Assembly: GCF_003076475.1 (NCBI RefSeq)
Contig: NZ_CP020919.1
Coordinates: 1,364,001-1,428,000, forward strand
Source: Flavobacterium kingsejongi
GTDB lineage: Bacteria > Bacteroidota > Bacteroidia > Flavobacteriales > Flavobacteriaceae
Reading direction: 5' to 3'
Length of the DNA stretch: 64,000 bases
In this document: positions 51,356 through 60,639 of the stretch, piece after piece
How positions within the stretch are numbered: the stretch's first letter is position 1
How the letters are laid out: the number at the start of each line of letters is the position of its first letter
Notes under the pieces: model-generated
Seen by the model: the letters and a program-made list of their open reading frames with translations, nothing else
Databases searched by the model: none
What the model was told of the DNA's origin: nothing
Position numbers and translations under genes: made by a program

Positions 51356-51360
51356 CATAT
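51356..51360. repeat. candidate right target-site duplication of the prophage (CATAT)
   Basis: CATAT, identical to 26103-26107, 9 bp outside R1. The host sequence resumes here with the bioD upstream region. Confidence 0.55.
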
Positions 51361-51524
51361 ACTTAATGGATTAGATTGGGGTTCAGTCACAAAGCGATAA
51401 ATGGGTAGGAACAGGATTGTTTCTATTGAATTTACTAATTTGCTTCCGGTATTAAATTTAAAATTATAATTTGGAAACCCATTGCATTTTTAGGAATAAT
51501 TATAACTGATGCCCGTCTTTTCAG

Positions 51525-51532
51525 TAACTTTG
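51525..51532 (+). promoter_or_regulatory. -7 promoter motif for bioD-bioA
   Basis: TAACTTTG (TAnnTTTG) lies 33 nt before the bioD ATG at 51565. The stretch 51361-51524 is plain AT-rich host DNA that also holds the lost upstream region of the AI-2E gene. Confidence 0.45.
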
Positions 51533-51564
51533 CAGCATAAAATTTAGTAGCAATTTCTGATAAT

Positions 51565-52200
51565 ATGAAGCGTTTGCAACCCCTAAAAATATTTGTAACC
51601 GGAATTGGTACCGACGTTGGAAAAACAATTGCGTCCTCCATTATTACCGAGGCACTGGAAGCTGACTACTGGAAGCCCATCCAGGCGGGAGATCTGGAAA
51701 GTTCCGATAGCCATAAGATCAAGTCCTATATTTCAAATCCACTAACCCACATTTTTCCCAATAGCTATGCTTTACAAACACCTGCGAGCCCCCATTTGGC
51801 TGCTGAGCTGGATGGTATTCGTATCGATTTGTCTGCAATAGTGGAGCCTGTTACTGAACGTGCGCTTGTAATCGAAGGTGCAGGTGGGATTTTTGTCCCT
51901 ATTAATGAATCGGAGACTATTGTTGACCTGATTCAGAAGGATTATAAAGTCATTATCGTTTCCAGGCATTATTTAGGAAGCATAAATCATACACTACTGA
52001 CTGTAGAGGCCTTACAAAATAGGGGGATTACCATCGCAGGATTTGTATTTAACGGAGGAGTAAATGAAGCGACAGAACGTATTATCATGGATAAAACAGG
52101 TGTTCCGATGATTGGAAGGATTGAGCAGGAACCTTATTTTGATAAGAACGTAATCCTTGACTATGCGGATCAGTTTCGGGAAGCATTATTGTCTTTGTGA
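51565..52200 (+). CDS. bioD: dethiobiotin synthetase
   Basis: 211 residues. P-loop GTDVGKT (GIGTDVGKTIAS), ATP-dependent carboxylase motifs VIEGAGGIFVPIN and the catalytic lysine region YWKPIQAG. It closes the ureido ring of dethiobiotin from diaminopelargonate, CO2 and ATP. It is the first gene of the bioD-bioA-KAS group. Confidence 0.93.
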   Translation: MKRLQPLKIFVTGIGTDVGKTIASSIITEALEADYWKPIQAGDLESSDSHKIKSYISNPLTHIFPNSYALQTPASPHLAAELDGIRIDLSAIVEPVTERALVIEGAGGIFVPINESETIVDLIQKDYKVIIVSRHYLGSINHTLLTVEALQNRGITIAGFVFNGGVNEATERIIMDKTGVPMIGRIEQEPYFDKNVILDYADQFREALLSL

Positions 52201-52289
52201 TTTTGTAAGCCCTATAATAAAATTTATAATCAATACCTATACAGTAGGAAAGCACTATGCGATTCATCCTGCTTTAAAATAATGAATTA

Positions 52290-53564
52290 ATGACACTTCA
52301 GGAAAAAGATAGTTTATACAACTGGCATCCCTACACCCAACACAAAACAGCTCAGAAACCAATTGTGATTACCAAAGGCGAAGGCGTATTGCTTTGGGAT
52401 GAGAATGGGAAAGAATATATTGATGCAATTGCCTCTTGGTGGGTAAATCCATTCGGGCACAGTAACCGATTTGTAGCGGATGCAATCTACAAGCAACTGA
52501 CGACGCTGGAACATGTTTTATTCGGTGGTTTTACCCACGAACCGGCTATTTTATTGGCTGAAAAACTCCTGTCGCTTTTACCGGGGAACCAGAAAAAGAT
52601 TTTCTTTTCGGATAACGGCTCTACTTCAGTAGAAGTAGCAATTAAGTCAGCATTGCAGTTTTTTTACAATAAAGGAGAAAAGCGAACAAAAATTATTGCG
52701 TTTGAAAATGCTTTTCACGGTGATACATTCGCTGCTATGGCGGCCAGTGGGATTTCATTTTATACGCAGGCATTTCAGGGAATGTTTATCGATGTATTAC
52801 GGATTCCAGTACCCACAAACGGTTGTGAGGAAGAAAGTATTGAAACCCTAAAAAGACATATTGAAGAGTATGATGTTGCTGCTTTTATTTTTGAACCTTT
52901 AGTACAAGGCGCTGCAGGGATGGTAATGTATGAGCCACAGGCTTTGGATAAGTTGATAACGATTTGTAAAGAACATCAGGTATTAACTATTGCCGATGAA
53001 GTAATGACTGGTTTTGGCAAGACCGGAAAAACATTTGCCTGCGATTACTTAACGACAGAGCCGGATATGTTCTGTTTGTCAAAAGCGCTCACTGCAGGAA
53101 CGATACCTATGGCTGTAACGAGTTTTACGCAGGAACTTTTTGATGGTTTTTACGATGACGATATCAATAAAGCACTGTTTCACGGTCATACTTTTACGGC
53201 CAATCCTACGGGATGCGCGGCAGCATTAGCGAGTCTTGAGTTATTATTTCGGGAAGAGATACAGCATAATATCGCACAGATTAATAAGTCACACCGGAAT
53301 TTTGCCACCCGAATAATCAACCATCCGAGAGTGGCTACGGTACGGGTTTTAGGCGTAATCTTTGCATTAGAAGTAAAAATCGAAACGGAAGAAAGTTATT
53401 ATGGAACCCTTAGGAATAAGCTCTATGATTTTTTTATTGAAAATGGTGTAATAATGCGGCCCGTTGGAAATATAATTTATATCCTCCCTCCTTATGTGAT
53501 GGAGGAGGAGCAGCTTGAAAAGATATATGAAGTAATAACTGCTGCATTGGAATCGGTTATCTAA
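52290..53564 (+). CDS. bioA: adenosylmethionine--8-amino-7-oxononanoate aminotransferase
   Basis: 424 residues. WHPYTQHKTAQKP is the signature of this class III aminotransferase; ASWWVNPFGH, FFSDNGSTSVE, DEVMTGFGKTGKTF, and the PLP lysine in LSKALTAGTIPMAV follow. It converts KAPA to DAPA with S-adenosylmethionine as amino donor. It lies 89 nt after bioD. Confidence 0.96.
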   Translation: MTLQEKDSLYNWHPYTQHKTAQKPIVITKGEGVLLWDENGKEYIDAIASWWVNPFGHSNRFVADAIYKQLTTLEHVLFGGFTHEPAILLAEKLLSLLPGNQKKIFFSDNGSTSVEVAIKSALQFFYNKGEKRTKIIAFENAFHGDTFAAMAASGISFYTQAFQGMFIDVLRIPVPTNGCEEESIETLKRHIEEYDVAAFIFEPLVQGAAGMVMYEPQALDKLITICKEHQVLTIADEVMTGFGKTGKTFACDYLTTEPDMFCLSKALTAGTIPMAVTSFTQELFDGFYDDDINKALFHGHTFTANPTGCAAALASLELLFREEIQHNIAQINKSHRNFATRIINHPRVATVRVLGVIFALEVKIETEESYYGTLRNKLYDFFIENGVIMRPVGNIIYILPPYVMEEEQLEKIYEVITAALESVI

Positions 53565-53604
53565 TTTAGCATTACTCTTTAGATAGTGTAAAAACAATAT
53601 AATT

Positions 53605-54765
53605 TTGAACGAGACTATTTCAATTACCGCTATAGGGTCAGTTTCCCCTTTAGGCTACCAGCCGGATACGATATGGGGATTGTACCAGCAAAATGGGCAT
53701 CTCTTTACGGAGCGGGATTTTGGAGCACAAAAAGCATTAAATGCAGTGCTGTCCGATGAAGCAATGCAATTAGTGCAGGACCTCCGTAATTCAGATCCGA
53801 AATATAAGTCTCTTGATAATACGGTGCTGTATGCGATGGCTGCTTCGAGGCTGGCCGTTGCAAAAGCTGGCTGGGGGAAGGAAGATTCTTTTGGGATTAA
53901 TATTGGGTCATCCAGAGGTGCGACTCAACTTTTTGAAGAGCACCACCGTGATTTTATTGAAAACGGTAAAGCCCATACCTTAAGTTCGCCAACGACTACT
54001 TTAGGAAATATTTCATCCTGGGTTGCCCATGACCTGCAAAGCGAAGGGCCGGAAATTTCACATTCTATAACCTGTTCCACCGCTTTGCATGCCGTATTGA
54101 ACGGAGTGGCATGGCTTCGTGCTGGCATGGCCAATAAATTCCTGGTTGGGGGTAGTGAGGCACCGCTGACGCCTTTTACAATAGCACAAATGCAGGCGCT
54201 GAAAATCTACGGACAGCCGGGAACCGATTATCCTTGCAGGGCACTGGATTTGGATAAAAAAAGAAATTCGATGCTATTGGGTGAAGGTGCTGGTGTGGCT
54301 TGTCTTGAAATAGGCAAATCGGCCAACGCACTTGCTTACATAAGCGGTATTGGATATGCCACGGAAATACTACAACATAACATCTCCATTTCTGCAGAAG
54401 CGGATTGTTTTCAGAAATCCATGCAAATGGCACTCTTGGGCACCGATCCCGAAACAATAGATTGTATCGTAATGCATGCCCCGGGAACGATTAAAGGAGA
54501 CTTGTCGGAATACAAAGCGATAACAAAGGTATTTGGTGACAAACAACCATTACTGACCAGCAATAAATGGAAAATCGGGCATACATTTGGAGCTTCGGGG
54601 ATTTTAAGTATTGAAATGGCGCTTTTTATGATGGCACACCAGGAATTTATAGGGATTCCTTTTATTGATATGGGACAAAAAAGCAAAAAAGAAATACAAA
54701 AAGTGTTAGTTAATGCGGTAGGCTTCGGTGGCAATGCAGTGAGTATTGTATTGGAGATGACATAA
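53605..54765 (+). CDS. beta-ketoacyl-ACP synthase family protein in the biotin cluster
   Basis: 386 residues from a TTG start at 53605; no ATG nearby would give the usual KAS N-terminus ISITAIGSVSPLG. The Cys-His-His triad is present: TCSTALHA (Cys), VMHAPGTIKGD (His, in place of NxHGTGT), and KWKIGHTFGASG (His). It lies 40 nt after bioA. A role in making the pimeloyl chain for BioF is plausible from context; a general FabF-like enzyme is the alternative. Confidence 0.8.
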   Translation: MNETISITAIGSVSPLGYQPDTIWGLYQQNGHLFTERDFGAQKALNAVLSDEAMQLVQDLRNSDPKYKSLDNTVLYAMAASRLAVAKAGWGKEDSFGINIGSSRGATQLFEEHHRDFIENGKAHTLSSPTTTLGNISSWVAHDLQSEGPEISHSITCSTALHAVLNGVAWLRAGMANKFLVGGSEAPLTPFTIAQMQALKIYGQPGTDYPCRALDLDKKRNSMLLGEGAGVACLEIGKSANALAYISGIGYATEILQHNISISAEADCFQKSMQMALLGTDPETIDCIVMHAPGTIKGDLSEYKAITKVFGDKQPLLTSNKWKIGHTFGASGILSIEMALFMMAHQEFIGIPFIDMGQKSKKEIQKVLVNAVGFGGNAVSIVLEMT

Positions 54766-54793
54766 ATTAAACAATCTTATCACTTAAATAAAA

Positions 54794-54823
54794 AAGCCCC
54801 TGAGTCATTAGATTCAGGGGCTT
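54794..54823 (+). terminator. biotin-cluster terminator
   Basis: 10-bp arms AAGCCCCTGA / TCAGGGGCTT with a 10-nt loop, 28 nt after the ketoacyl-synthase stop. The IS3 copy 2 begins 12 nt later. Confidence 0.8.
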
Positions 54824-54887
54824 ATTATTATGTATTGTCTAGTCCTAGAATAGCAATACAGGATTAATAATAATAAAAGTACATTTT

Positions 54888-55745
54888 TTAGACAGAAGTA
54901 GCTTCATGGTTACTTCTGTTTTTTGTTTTATAGGTTTTCATTTCTATTTCTTTTTGCTGATGCATTTGCATCGGAGTAAGCATATGATTAGAGCAATGCG
55001 GTCTTACTAGATTATAAATCTGTATAGATTCCTTAACTACTAACTTAATAATATTAAGTTGCTGATCATTATACCTATCTACTAAAAACTCCTGTTTTAA
55101 TATTCCATTTACCCTTTCAGCGACCGCATTTTGATATGGATCATAAGACTCAGTCATGCTACAGCGCAGGTTTTTAGTCTTGCGTATCACTTTTTGATAT
55201 TCATCAGAACAATATTGTATACCTCTATCTGAGTGATGGATTAACGACAAACAACTATTTTTCCTGCTCTTAAGAGCCATTTGTAAAGCTTTAAGACTAT
55301 TTTCGGCATTTAAATTAGTAGCTACATTAAATCCCATGATCCGTTTTGAATATGCATCTGTTACTAAGCTTAAATAGCAGGGCTTACTTCTTTTTCCGAT
55401 GTATGTAATATCGGATACCCAAACCTGTTCAGGACGTATTATTTTTAAGTTTTCAATTAAATTCTTGTGTTTTTTAAAACGATGATATGAGTTAGTCGTA
55501 ATATGATAGCTCCGTTTTGGAGATATTAGCAGATGGTTTACTTTGAGGATATTAAAAAACATATCTCTTCCAATCTTCAATGCTCTAAGCTCCTGGTTTA
55601 ATAAATAATACAACTTTCTCGTACCGATACGAGGCATTTTCATCCTAATCTTTCTTACCATAAGAATGACTTGTTCAGACTTTGATTGCTTTAAGATTTT
55701 TCTTTTAATGCTACGATAATAGACCTGCCTGTCTATCCCGAACAA
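54888..55745 (-). CDS. IS3-family transposase OrfB, copy 2
   Basis: 285 residues, identical to the copy-1 protein, with the same DDE motifs (VWVSDITYIG, HSDRGIQYC, NAVAERVNG). It is likely expressed as the 433-residue OrfAB fusion starting at 56188. Confidence 0.93.
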   Translation of the reverse strand: MFGIDRQVYYRSIKRKILKQSKSEQVILMVRKIRMKMPRIGTRKLYYLLNQELRALKIGRDMFFNILKVNHLLISPKRSYHITTNSYHRFKKHKNLIENLKIIRPEQVWVSDITYIGKRSKPCYLSLVTDAYSKRIMGFNVATNLNAENSLKALQMALKSRKNSCLSLIHHSDRGIQYCSDEYQKVIRKTKNLRCSMTESYDPYQNAVAERVNGILKQEFLVDRYNDQQLNIIKLVVKESIQIYNLVRPHCSNHMLTPMQMHQQKEIEMKTYKTKNRSNHEATSV

Positions 55746-55759
55746 ACTACAGGTAAAAC

Positions 55760-56188
55760 CTAAGGTTTGTTTTTGTTCTTCTTTAAATAGGACAATTGTT
55801 CGGGTGATGAGTTTTTTCGGATATCGATATTATATTCTTTCTCTGCAATATCAATAAGCATATCAAAAATAATAGCTTTCTTATCCGTAAAATTAACTTG
55901 TTGCTCCAGATGAGCTTTCTGTTTTTCAAGAAGCGTAACTTTAGCTTCGAGTTCCATGATTTGCTGTTCAGGTGTTTTAGCCATTTGAGATGGGGTTTGG
56001 GTTTCCCAATCAAAGTTACCAAATTTTCTAAGCCAACTAACAACTGTTGAACGTGCTTGCACACCATATTTTTTACAAGCTCCATGTGTAGATAACTCTC
56101 CTCGTTCAATCTCATGGACGATTTGCAATTTGAGAGACATACTGTAATCTCGCTGGGTTCGCTTTACATAATTTTTCTCTTTAGACAT
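55760..56188 (-). CDS. IS3-family OrfA, copy 2
   Basis: 142 residues, identical to copy 1: an HTH followed by a leucine-zipper-like coiled coil. Confidence 0.92.
   Translation of the reverse strand: MSKEKNYVKRTQRDYSMSLKLQIVHEIERGELSTHGACKKYGVQARSTVVSWLRKFGNFDWETQTPSQMAKTPEQQIMELEAKVTLLEKQKAHLEQQVNFTDKKAIIFDMLIDIAEKEYNIDIRKNSSPEQLSYLKKNKNKP
55781..55787 (-). other. programmed -1 frameshift heptamer of IS3 copy 2
   Basis: T TTA AAG on the minus strand at the place corresponding to copy 1. Confidence 0.78.
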
Positions 56189-56237
56189 AATTGAGTTTTT
56201 TTTTGTATCGCTATTTCAGGACGGGACATATTTGAAT

Positions 56238-59200
56238 TTAATTCATCATTATTTTTTTAGTAATACTCTGGTTAGTGTCCAAGGTAACTGTAACTAAAAT
56301 CACTTGGTGTCCGGCATTGATCTCAGAAGTTACAAACTCACTGTTATTGATGTTATTTTTACTAAAAATCTGTTTTCCGGTCAAATCATATACGGTAACA
56401 TTTTTCATGTTTAACGCTGGTGTTTTTACTGTAATTTGTTTTCCGGTTCTGTATATTTTTACTGCGTTGTCAGTAAGTACAGGAACCTCTACACCTAAAG
56501 TGCCATTCACATACTGTACTTCAAAACGATCATTGAAAGTACCTGCTTCAGATGTGAAGTCATAAGCTCCCGATTTTAAATCATGAGTAACATGATTCAA
56601 TTTATCTACCAGATAGATATTCTGTTGTTGGAACAGCCCGTCGAATTGATCCATTGCGATACGGTAAGGTCCGGCAGCTGTAACTGTAATTCCCATAGGA
56701 ACAACGTCGTTTTCTGTGAAAGGCAAAGCACGCCCCTGGATTACCAGCTTTTTATCACTAATCAAAGAATAAAGTTGTGCAGAACCTGAGGCATAAGTTA
56801 CGGCATCGTATCCGTTTTCAAAACCATCCGTCGCATTTGTAATATATCCTACTAAAGCTTCATTATATGCTCCATCAGCATTGGAAATATTAAGCCAAAA
56901 TCTGTTTTTTTCAATTGCAGTACTATCAGTAGCCTGATTTACAGAATCATTTGCGCTTCTGTAAAACTGAGCATTGTTTGATACGGCTCCCTGACGCATA
57001 TCGTTGTTAAATACTATAGTAGCAGTTGGCTGTAATGCATTTACAAAAAATCCTTGTCCAGAAGCGATAATTCCTCTTGGGGTATTTTTGTTTCCATTGG
57101 TGTCGGCTGGTGCAGTAGCCGTTCCGCCAGTTTGATTGTAAGTAGCATAATCACTTCCGTTATAACCATAGGTTCCGTTTATTGTATTGGTCGGGGAACT
57201 ATTGTGTGTCCAGAAATAGAATGAACCATCTATCTTACCTTGATTTGCAGCATATAACTTATCAATGTTAATTGCAGAAGGATAAGGATTCCCAATTAAG
57301 TTAGAAGCAGTTTGCCCTTTTGTGATGGTAATGGTTCTTTGTCCTGTGTTTGCTTTTCCTGTGAATTGTGCATTAACAACAGCAGCAATAGTAACATCAG
57401 AAGTTTGTGGTGCTCTTACAATATATCCTTTTCCTGTTTCCATATTTACATTTCCTCCGGTAAGAGTTACCCATTGGTTTGTTACCGGATTAAAGCTATA
57501 ATATTTAGAACTTAAAGTTAGTGGTGATAATTGGTTTAGTTTCCAGTCTTCTGGAGCTACAGGTGAAGACCAGTATGTGAAATCGGTACGTCTTACAGGA
57601 TTTGTATTTCTTTCCATAGTAAAAGAAGTTGCACTCCCTGTAAAAGTTCCATATTCTTTAATTTGAACCAATGAACCATTATTTTTTACCAAAATCTTAC
57701 CATTGTCAATAACAGTTACATTTTCCATCACATTTACTACTGCATTTTCATTGATGGTTAATTTTTTCCCTGCACTTATTGTACAAGAACATACATTCAA
57801 AGTACCTGTAACAGTAAGGTCACTATCGATTCTTACAGAAGAGTTTTGGGTGTCTGAAGAACTCCAGCTTCCATTGTATACTACTGGGATATCCGTTAAT
57901 GACATTTTTATTCTTGCATCACCGCCATTTTCTTTCAGGCGTACTTCCATTTTGGTAGTGGCGCCCAGGCTGTAAATTCCTAATGAAAGTGGCACAGCAT
58001 AACCACCGCTGTAATTATCGGCAGACCATACCATAACACCATCGATATATACCTGAGCGGCATCGTCCCAATTTTCCATTTTTACGTCATAACGTCCACA
58101 TGGAAAGCCCTGACGTTTGTGTACCAGTGTGAAATTATCTACTGATACAGGAGCACCCTGATATCCCGTTGCACTGGAAGGTGTTCCGGCTTTATTCCAA
58201 CGATCTTCAGAATTGATTCCCAATGCTCCGTCTACGAAATAACCATTATAATTTGCTGTGGTCAGGTTAAAATTAGCAGTATCGTAAGCATATACATTCC
58301 ATACATTATTTCCGAAAACTGTTGGGTCACCAGTCACCATACCATAAGAAAAACTTACCCGTGATGATCCTTCTCTTTCAAAATATTCCAAAACCAGATT
58401 CTTACTGCCATTTAAGGCAACAGAAACTGTGGTAGAGACATAAGAATGCTCACTCCAGTTGTTCACAATCCAGGTTTGACCACCATCAATACTTAAACGG
58501 TATCCGTCATCTCCACCCACGGTAATTTTATAAGTCCCTGCGGTGAAATTCTTATTCATTTTGTATCGAATAAAGAAATAATCAGATTGTGGGGTACAAA
58601 GTGTAGTAGCATCCAAAGGATCTGCTCCGGTATTACGATCAAAAAGTGTGGTTTCTGTGATATACCCAGTGTATGTTGAGGCACCAGCTACTGGAGCTGC
58701 ATTGGCATTCGAGTAGTCAGAATATACATAACCTATCCAGGAGTCATTACCATAAGCAGTTTGGTTTCCGGCAGGTACACAAGGGGTGTATTCGTCTGCT
58801 CCCATACTTGGAATGTTTCTGGTGTCACCATCGATATCAGTTGGATATGTTGATTTTAGAGTAGTATCACCAATTAATGATGCATTCGTAGTATTTGGGT
58901 TTTTTAAATGGAAATCTGTTGCAGAAACAAATACTGGCGTAACATTTTTGGAGTTGGCATCTACAGAAGTTGCACTTTTCCAATCTGCCAATGTGGTACG
59001 ATCATTTCCGTAATATCCTATGTATTGTGAAGACACATAGTCATTATAGTTGGCTGTACTGGAAGCAGCAGTGGTACCACAATAGATAGCAAAAATTCTT
59101 CTGGAATTAGTATTTACAGCCTGTGTGTTGGCGAAAATATTATTTCGGATATTGAATTGAGATCCGCCCATAATCATTAGGGCTGCTGAAGTAGTGTTTT

Positions 59201-60302
59201 GTGCTACATTCATTACCACAGTATTCTGGTAGATATTGATTCCTTTTCCGGAATTAATATAAATTCCCTGAGCTCCATTATCAGTATCCCACATGTTGTT
59301 TGTGGAAGTACTAATGTTAGAAATGATATTATTAAGAATAACAAGATTAGCAGTAACGTTGTTATCTGTATTGACCAATAATCCACGCACTGGACCACCA
59401 GAACCTGCCGTATTTGTAATGTTTTTAATTGTATTACGGGCAATGGTTCCGTTAAGTGATTTACCTTCAATAGAAATTCCAGAGATTGTAACTGCGTTAT
59501 CGGTACGCGTCATCGTATTGATTAAGTTATTACTAACGTTGAAGCCCTGTCCGTTTGAGATTCGGATGCTTGCTACAGTAATTTCTTTCCCGGCTGAACC
59601 AAAAGTATTATTTGTAATCGTTAAGTTTTTGGCATAATTTGTATTCCCTGAAACATTTACCGCATAACGGATTCTGTAGAATTCATTATTTGTAATAGTG
59701 TTGTTATTGCTAGGTACACTTTCTTCTGTGCTAACATCAGTAGCATTACTGAAAATGATTCCATTTTTCACAGTCCTATTTGAGCCATTGGAATAACCAC
59801 TAAATTTAATATTCTTAAAAATATTATTTTGAGAACCGTTAGAAGTACTACTGCCTACCCAAATAATACTTTCATTGTTATTGTCAGTATCGAGAGTACT
59901 TAGCAACGTTAAGTTTTTATCTGTTCCGTTTGTAGTATTACTACCATCAATGATTATATTGTCCGCATTATTTAATTTAATTAAAGCGGTATTTGTCCAT
60001 ACGGCACCACCGGAAATGTTGATCGTTCTGCCAGCATTCGGTTTGATCGTTAAAGTATTTGCAGTACTGGTTCCTGAAAATTGATTAATGGTGATTTGAG
60101 TATTCACCGTTACATCTTCATCCAATAGAAAAGTTACAGGTCCGGCAACACCGACACTATTTACGCGAGCAACAGCATTAGCCAAACTCTTAAAATTAGT
60201 ATCTGTGTTAGATGCCTTAATAACATAACTACCATTTAATGCTTGAGAGAAACCTAAAAATGGTAAGGTTAATAATGCAAAAAAGAAGTATAGTTTTTTC
60301 AT
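56238..60302 (-). CDS. large secreted beta-helix protein with PA14-like domains and T9SS C-terminal signal
   Basis: 1354 residues. Signal peptide MKKLYFFFALLTLPFLGFSQ. Residues of about 25-500 form a right-handed beta-helix with many Asn-rich turns (NNIIIDGSNTTNGTD, NNTITNNEFYRI, RNNIFANTQ). Two PA14-like beta-sandwich segments follow (about 540-665 and 670-800), the second holding DRWNKAGTPSSATGYQGAP. A beta-rich region comes next, and a C-terminal domain VYDLTGKQIFSKNNIN ... TNQSITKKIMMN that fits a T9SS sorting signal, probably type C. Function is probably carbohydrate binding or adhesion at the cell surface; no catalytic motif seen. IS3 copy 2 lies 9 nt beyond the stop. Confidence 0.82.
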   Translation of the reverse strand: MKKLYFFFALLTLPFLGFSQALNGSYVIKASNTDTNFKSLANAVARVNSVGVAGPVTFLLDEDVTVNTQITINQFSGTSTANTLTIKPNAGRTINISGGAVWTNTALIKLNNADNIIIDGSNTTNGTDKNLTLLSTLDTDNNNESIIWVGSSTSNGSQNNIFKNIKFSGYSNGSNRTVKNGIIFSNATDVSTEESVPSNNNTITNNEFYRIRYAVNVSGNTNYAKNLTITNNTFGSAGKEITVASIRISNGQGFNVSNNLINTMTRTDNAVTISGISIEGKSLNGTIARNTIKNITNTAGSGGPVRGLLVNTDNNVTANLVILNNIISNISTSTNNMWDTDNGAQGIYINSGKGINIYQNTVVMNVAQNTTSAALMIMGGSQFNIRNNIFANTQAVNTNSRRIFAIYCGTTAASSTANYNDYVSSQYIGYYGNDRTTLADWKSATSVDANSKNVTPVFVSATDFHLKNPNTTNASLIGDTTLKSTYPTDIDGDTRNIPSMGADEYTPCVPAGNQTAYGNDSWIGYVYSDYSNANAAPVAGASTYTGYITETTLFDRNTGADPLDATTLCTPQSDYFFIRYKMNKNFTAGTYKITVGGDDGYRLSIDGGQTWIVNNWSEHSYVSTTVSVALNGSKNLVLEYFEREGSSRVSFSYGMVTGDPTVFGNNVWNVYAYDTANFNLTTANYNGYFVDGALGINSEDRWNKAGTPSSATGYQGAPVSVDNFTLVHKRQGFPCGRYDVKMENWDDAAQVYIDGVMVWSADNYSGGYAVPLSLGIYSLGATTKMEVRLKENGGDARIKMSLTDIPVVYNGSWSSSDTQNSSVRIDSDLTVTGTLNVCSCTISAGKKLTINENAVVNVMENVTVIDNGKILVKNNGSLVQIKEYGTFTGSATSFTMERNTNPVRRTDFTYWSSPVAPEDWKLNQLSPLTLSSKYYSFNPVTNQWVTLTGGNVNMETGKGYIVRAPQTSDVTIAAVVNAQFTGKANTGQRTITITKGQTASNLIGNPYPSAINIDKLYAANQGKIDGSFYFWTHNSSPTNTINGTYGYNGSDYATYNQTGGTATAPADTNGNKNTPRGIIASGQGFFVNALQPTATIVFNNDMRQGAVSNNAQFYRSANDSVNQATDSTAIEKNRFWLNISNADGAYNEALVGYITNATDGFENGYDAVTYASGSAQLYSLISDKKLVIQGRALPFTENDVVPMGITVTAAGPYRIAMDQFDGLFQQQNIYLVDKLNHVTHDLKSGAYDFTSEAGTFNDRFEVQYVNGTLGVEVPVLTDNAVKIYRTGKQITVKTPALNMKNVTVYDLTGKQIFSKNNINNSEFVTSEINAGHQVILVTVTLDTNQSITKKIMMN

Positions 60303-60354
60303 TGTATGGGGATTGTAAAAATTAATTTTAGCTTTTTGTATTTGTTTTACAGGC

Positions 60355-60384
60355 CAAAATTAGTTGTACAAAACCCTATTCAAA
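60355..60384 (-). promoter_or_regulatory. promoter of the 1354-residue protein gene
   Basis: Minus-strand -7 TAATTTTG (plus CAAAATTA, 60355-60362) and -33 TTTG (plus CAAA, 60381-60384) with an 18-bp spacer, close to the Bacteroidetes consensus. The ATG at 60302 leaves a leader of about 45 nt. Confidence 0.65.
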
Positions 60385-60413
60385 GATTATTAGAGCGCGT
60401 ATTTTTGTGTTTT

Positions 60414-60446
60414 CGACGAAGTGCATTTTATATCCGACGAAGTGCA
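60414..60446 (-). promoter_or_regulatory. paired 12-bp direct repeats, LytTR-type operator candidate
   Basis: CGACGAAGTGCA at 60414-60425 and again at 60435-60446, start to start 21 bp, about two helical turns. They lie about 30-60 bp upstream of the -33 element. LytTR response regulators, common in this phylum, bind two direct repeats with this spacing. An 8-of-9 inverted repeat (TTCACGAAA / TTTCGTAAA) lies at 60450-60471. The rest of the gene-free stretch to 60639 shows nothing else. Confidence 0.5.
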
Positions 60447-60639
60447 AAATTCACGAAAAGGGTTTCGTAAATCTGTATCTAAAGTGCAGTGAAATATGGA
60501 GGATTTGTCTGTTTTATAACAACAACCAAAGAAAATTTAACATTTGTTTTACAAACTGATTTGTAATGTAAATGCGGATATTGTTAAATAAAATAAGTAG
60601 GAATAGTTTTAAATAAAATAAATTGTAAAAAAGTAATGA

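Larger units (their letters stand above)
54836..56228 (-). mobile_element. IS3-family insertion sequence, copy 2 (1393 bp)
   Basis: Same length and ends as copy 1 and the same orientation, with identical OrfA and OrfB translations. It is flanked by the 3-bp repeat TAT (54833-54835 and 56229-56231). It abuts the stop of the 1354-residue protein gene (9 nt). Confidence 0.93.

Noticed and set aside
26220..51363. 10-bp direct repeat TACATATACT (26220-26229 and 51354-51363) as the prophage target duplication
   Set aside because: It would leave two transposase-site-like repeats (L1, L2) outside the element on the left, and 10 bp is not a Mu-type length. The CATAT pair gives symmetric 9-bp spacing to the end sites on both sides.
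21457..56228. Composite transposon formed by the two IS3 copies
   Set aside because: The outer flanks do not match (CTG left of copy 1, TAT right of copy 2), while each IS has its own 3-bp duplication. They are independent insertions.
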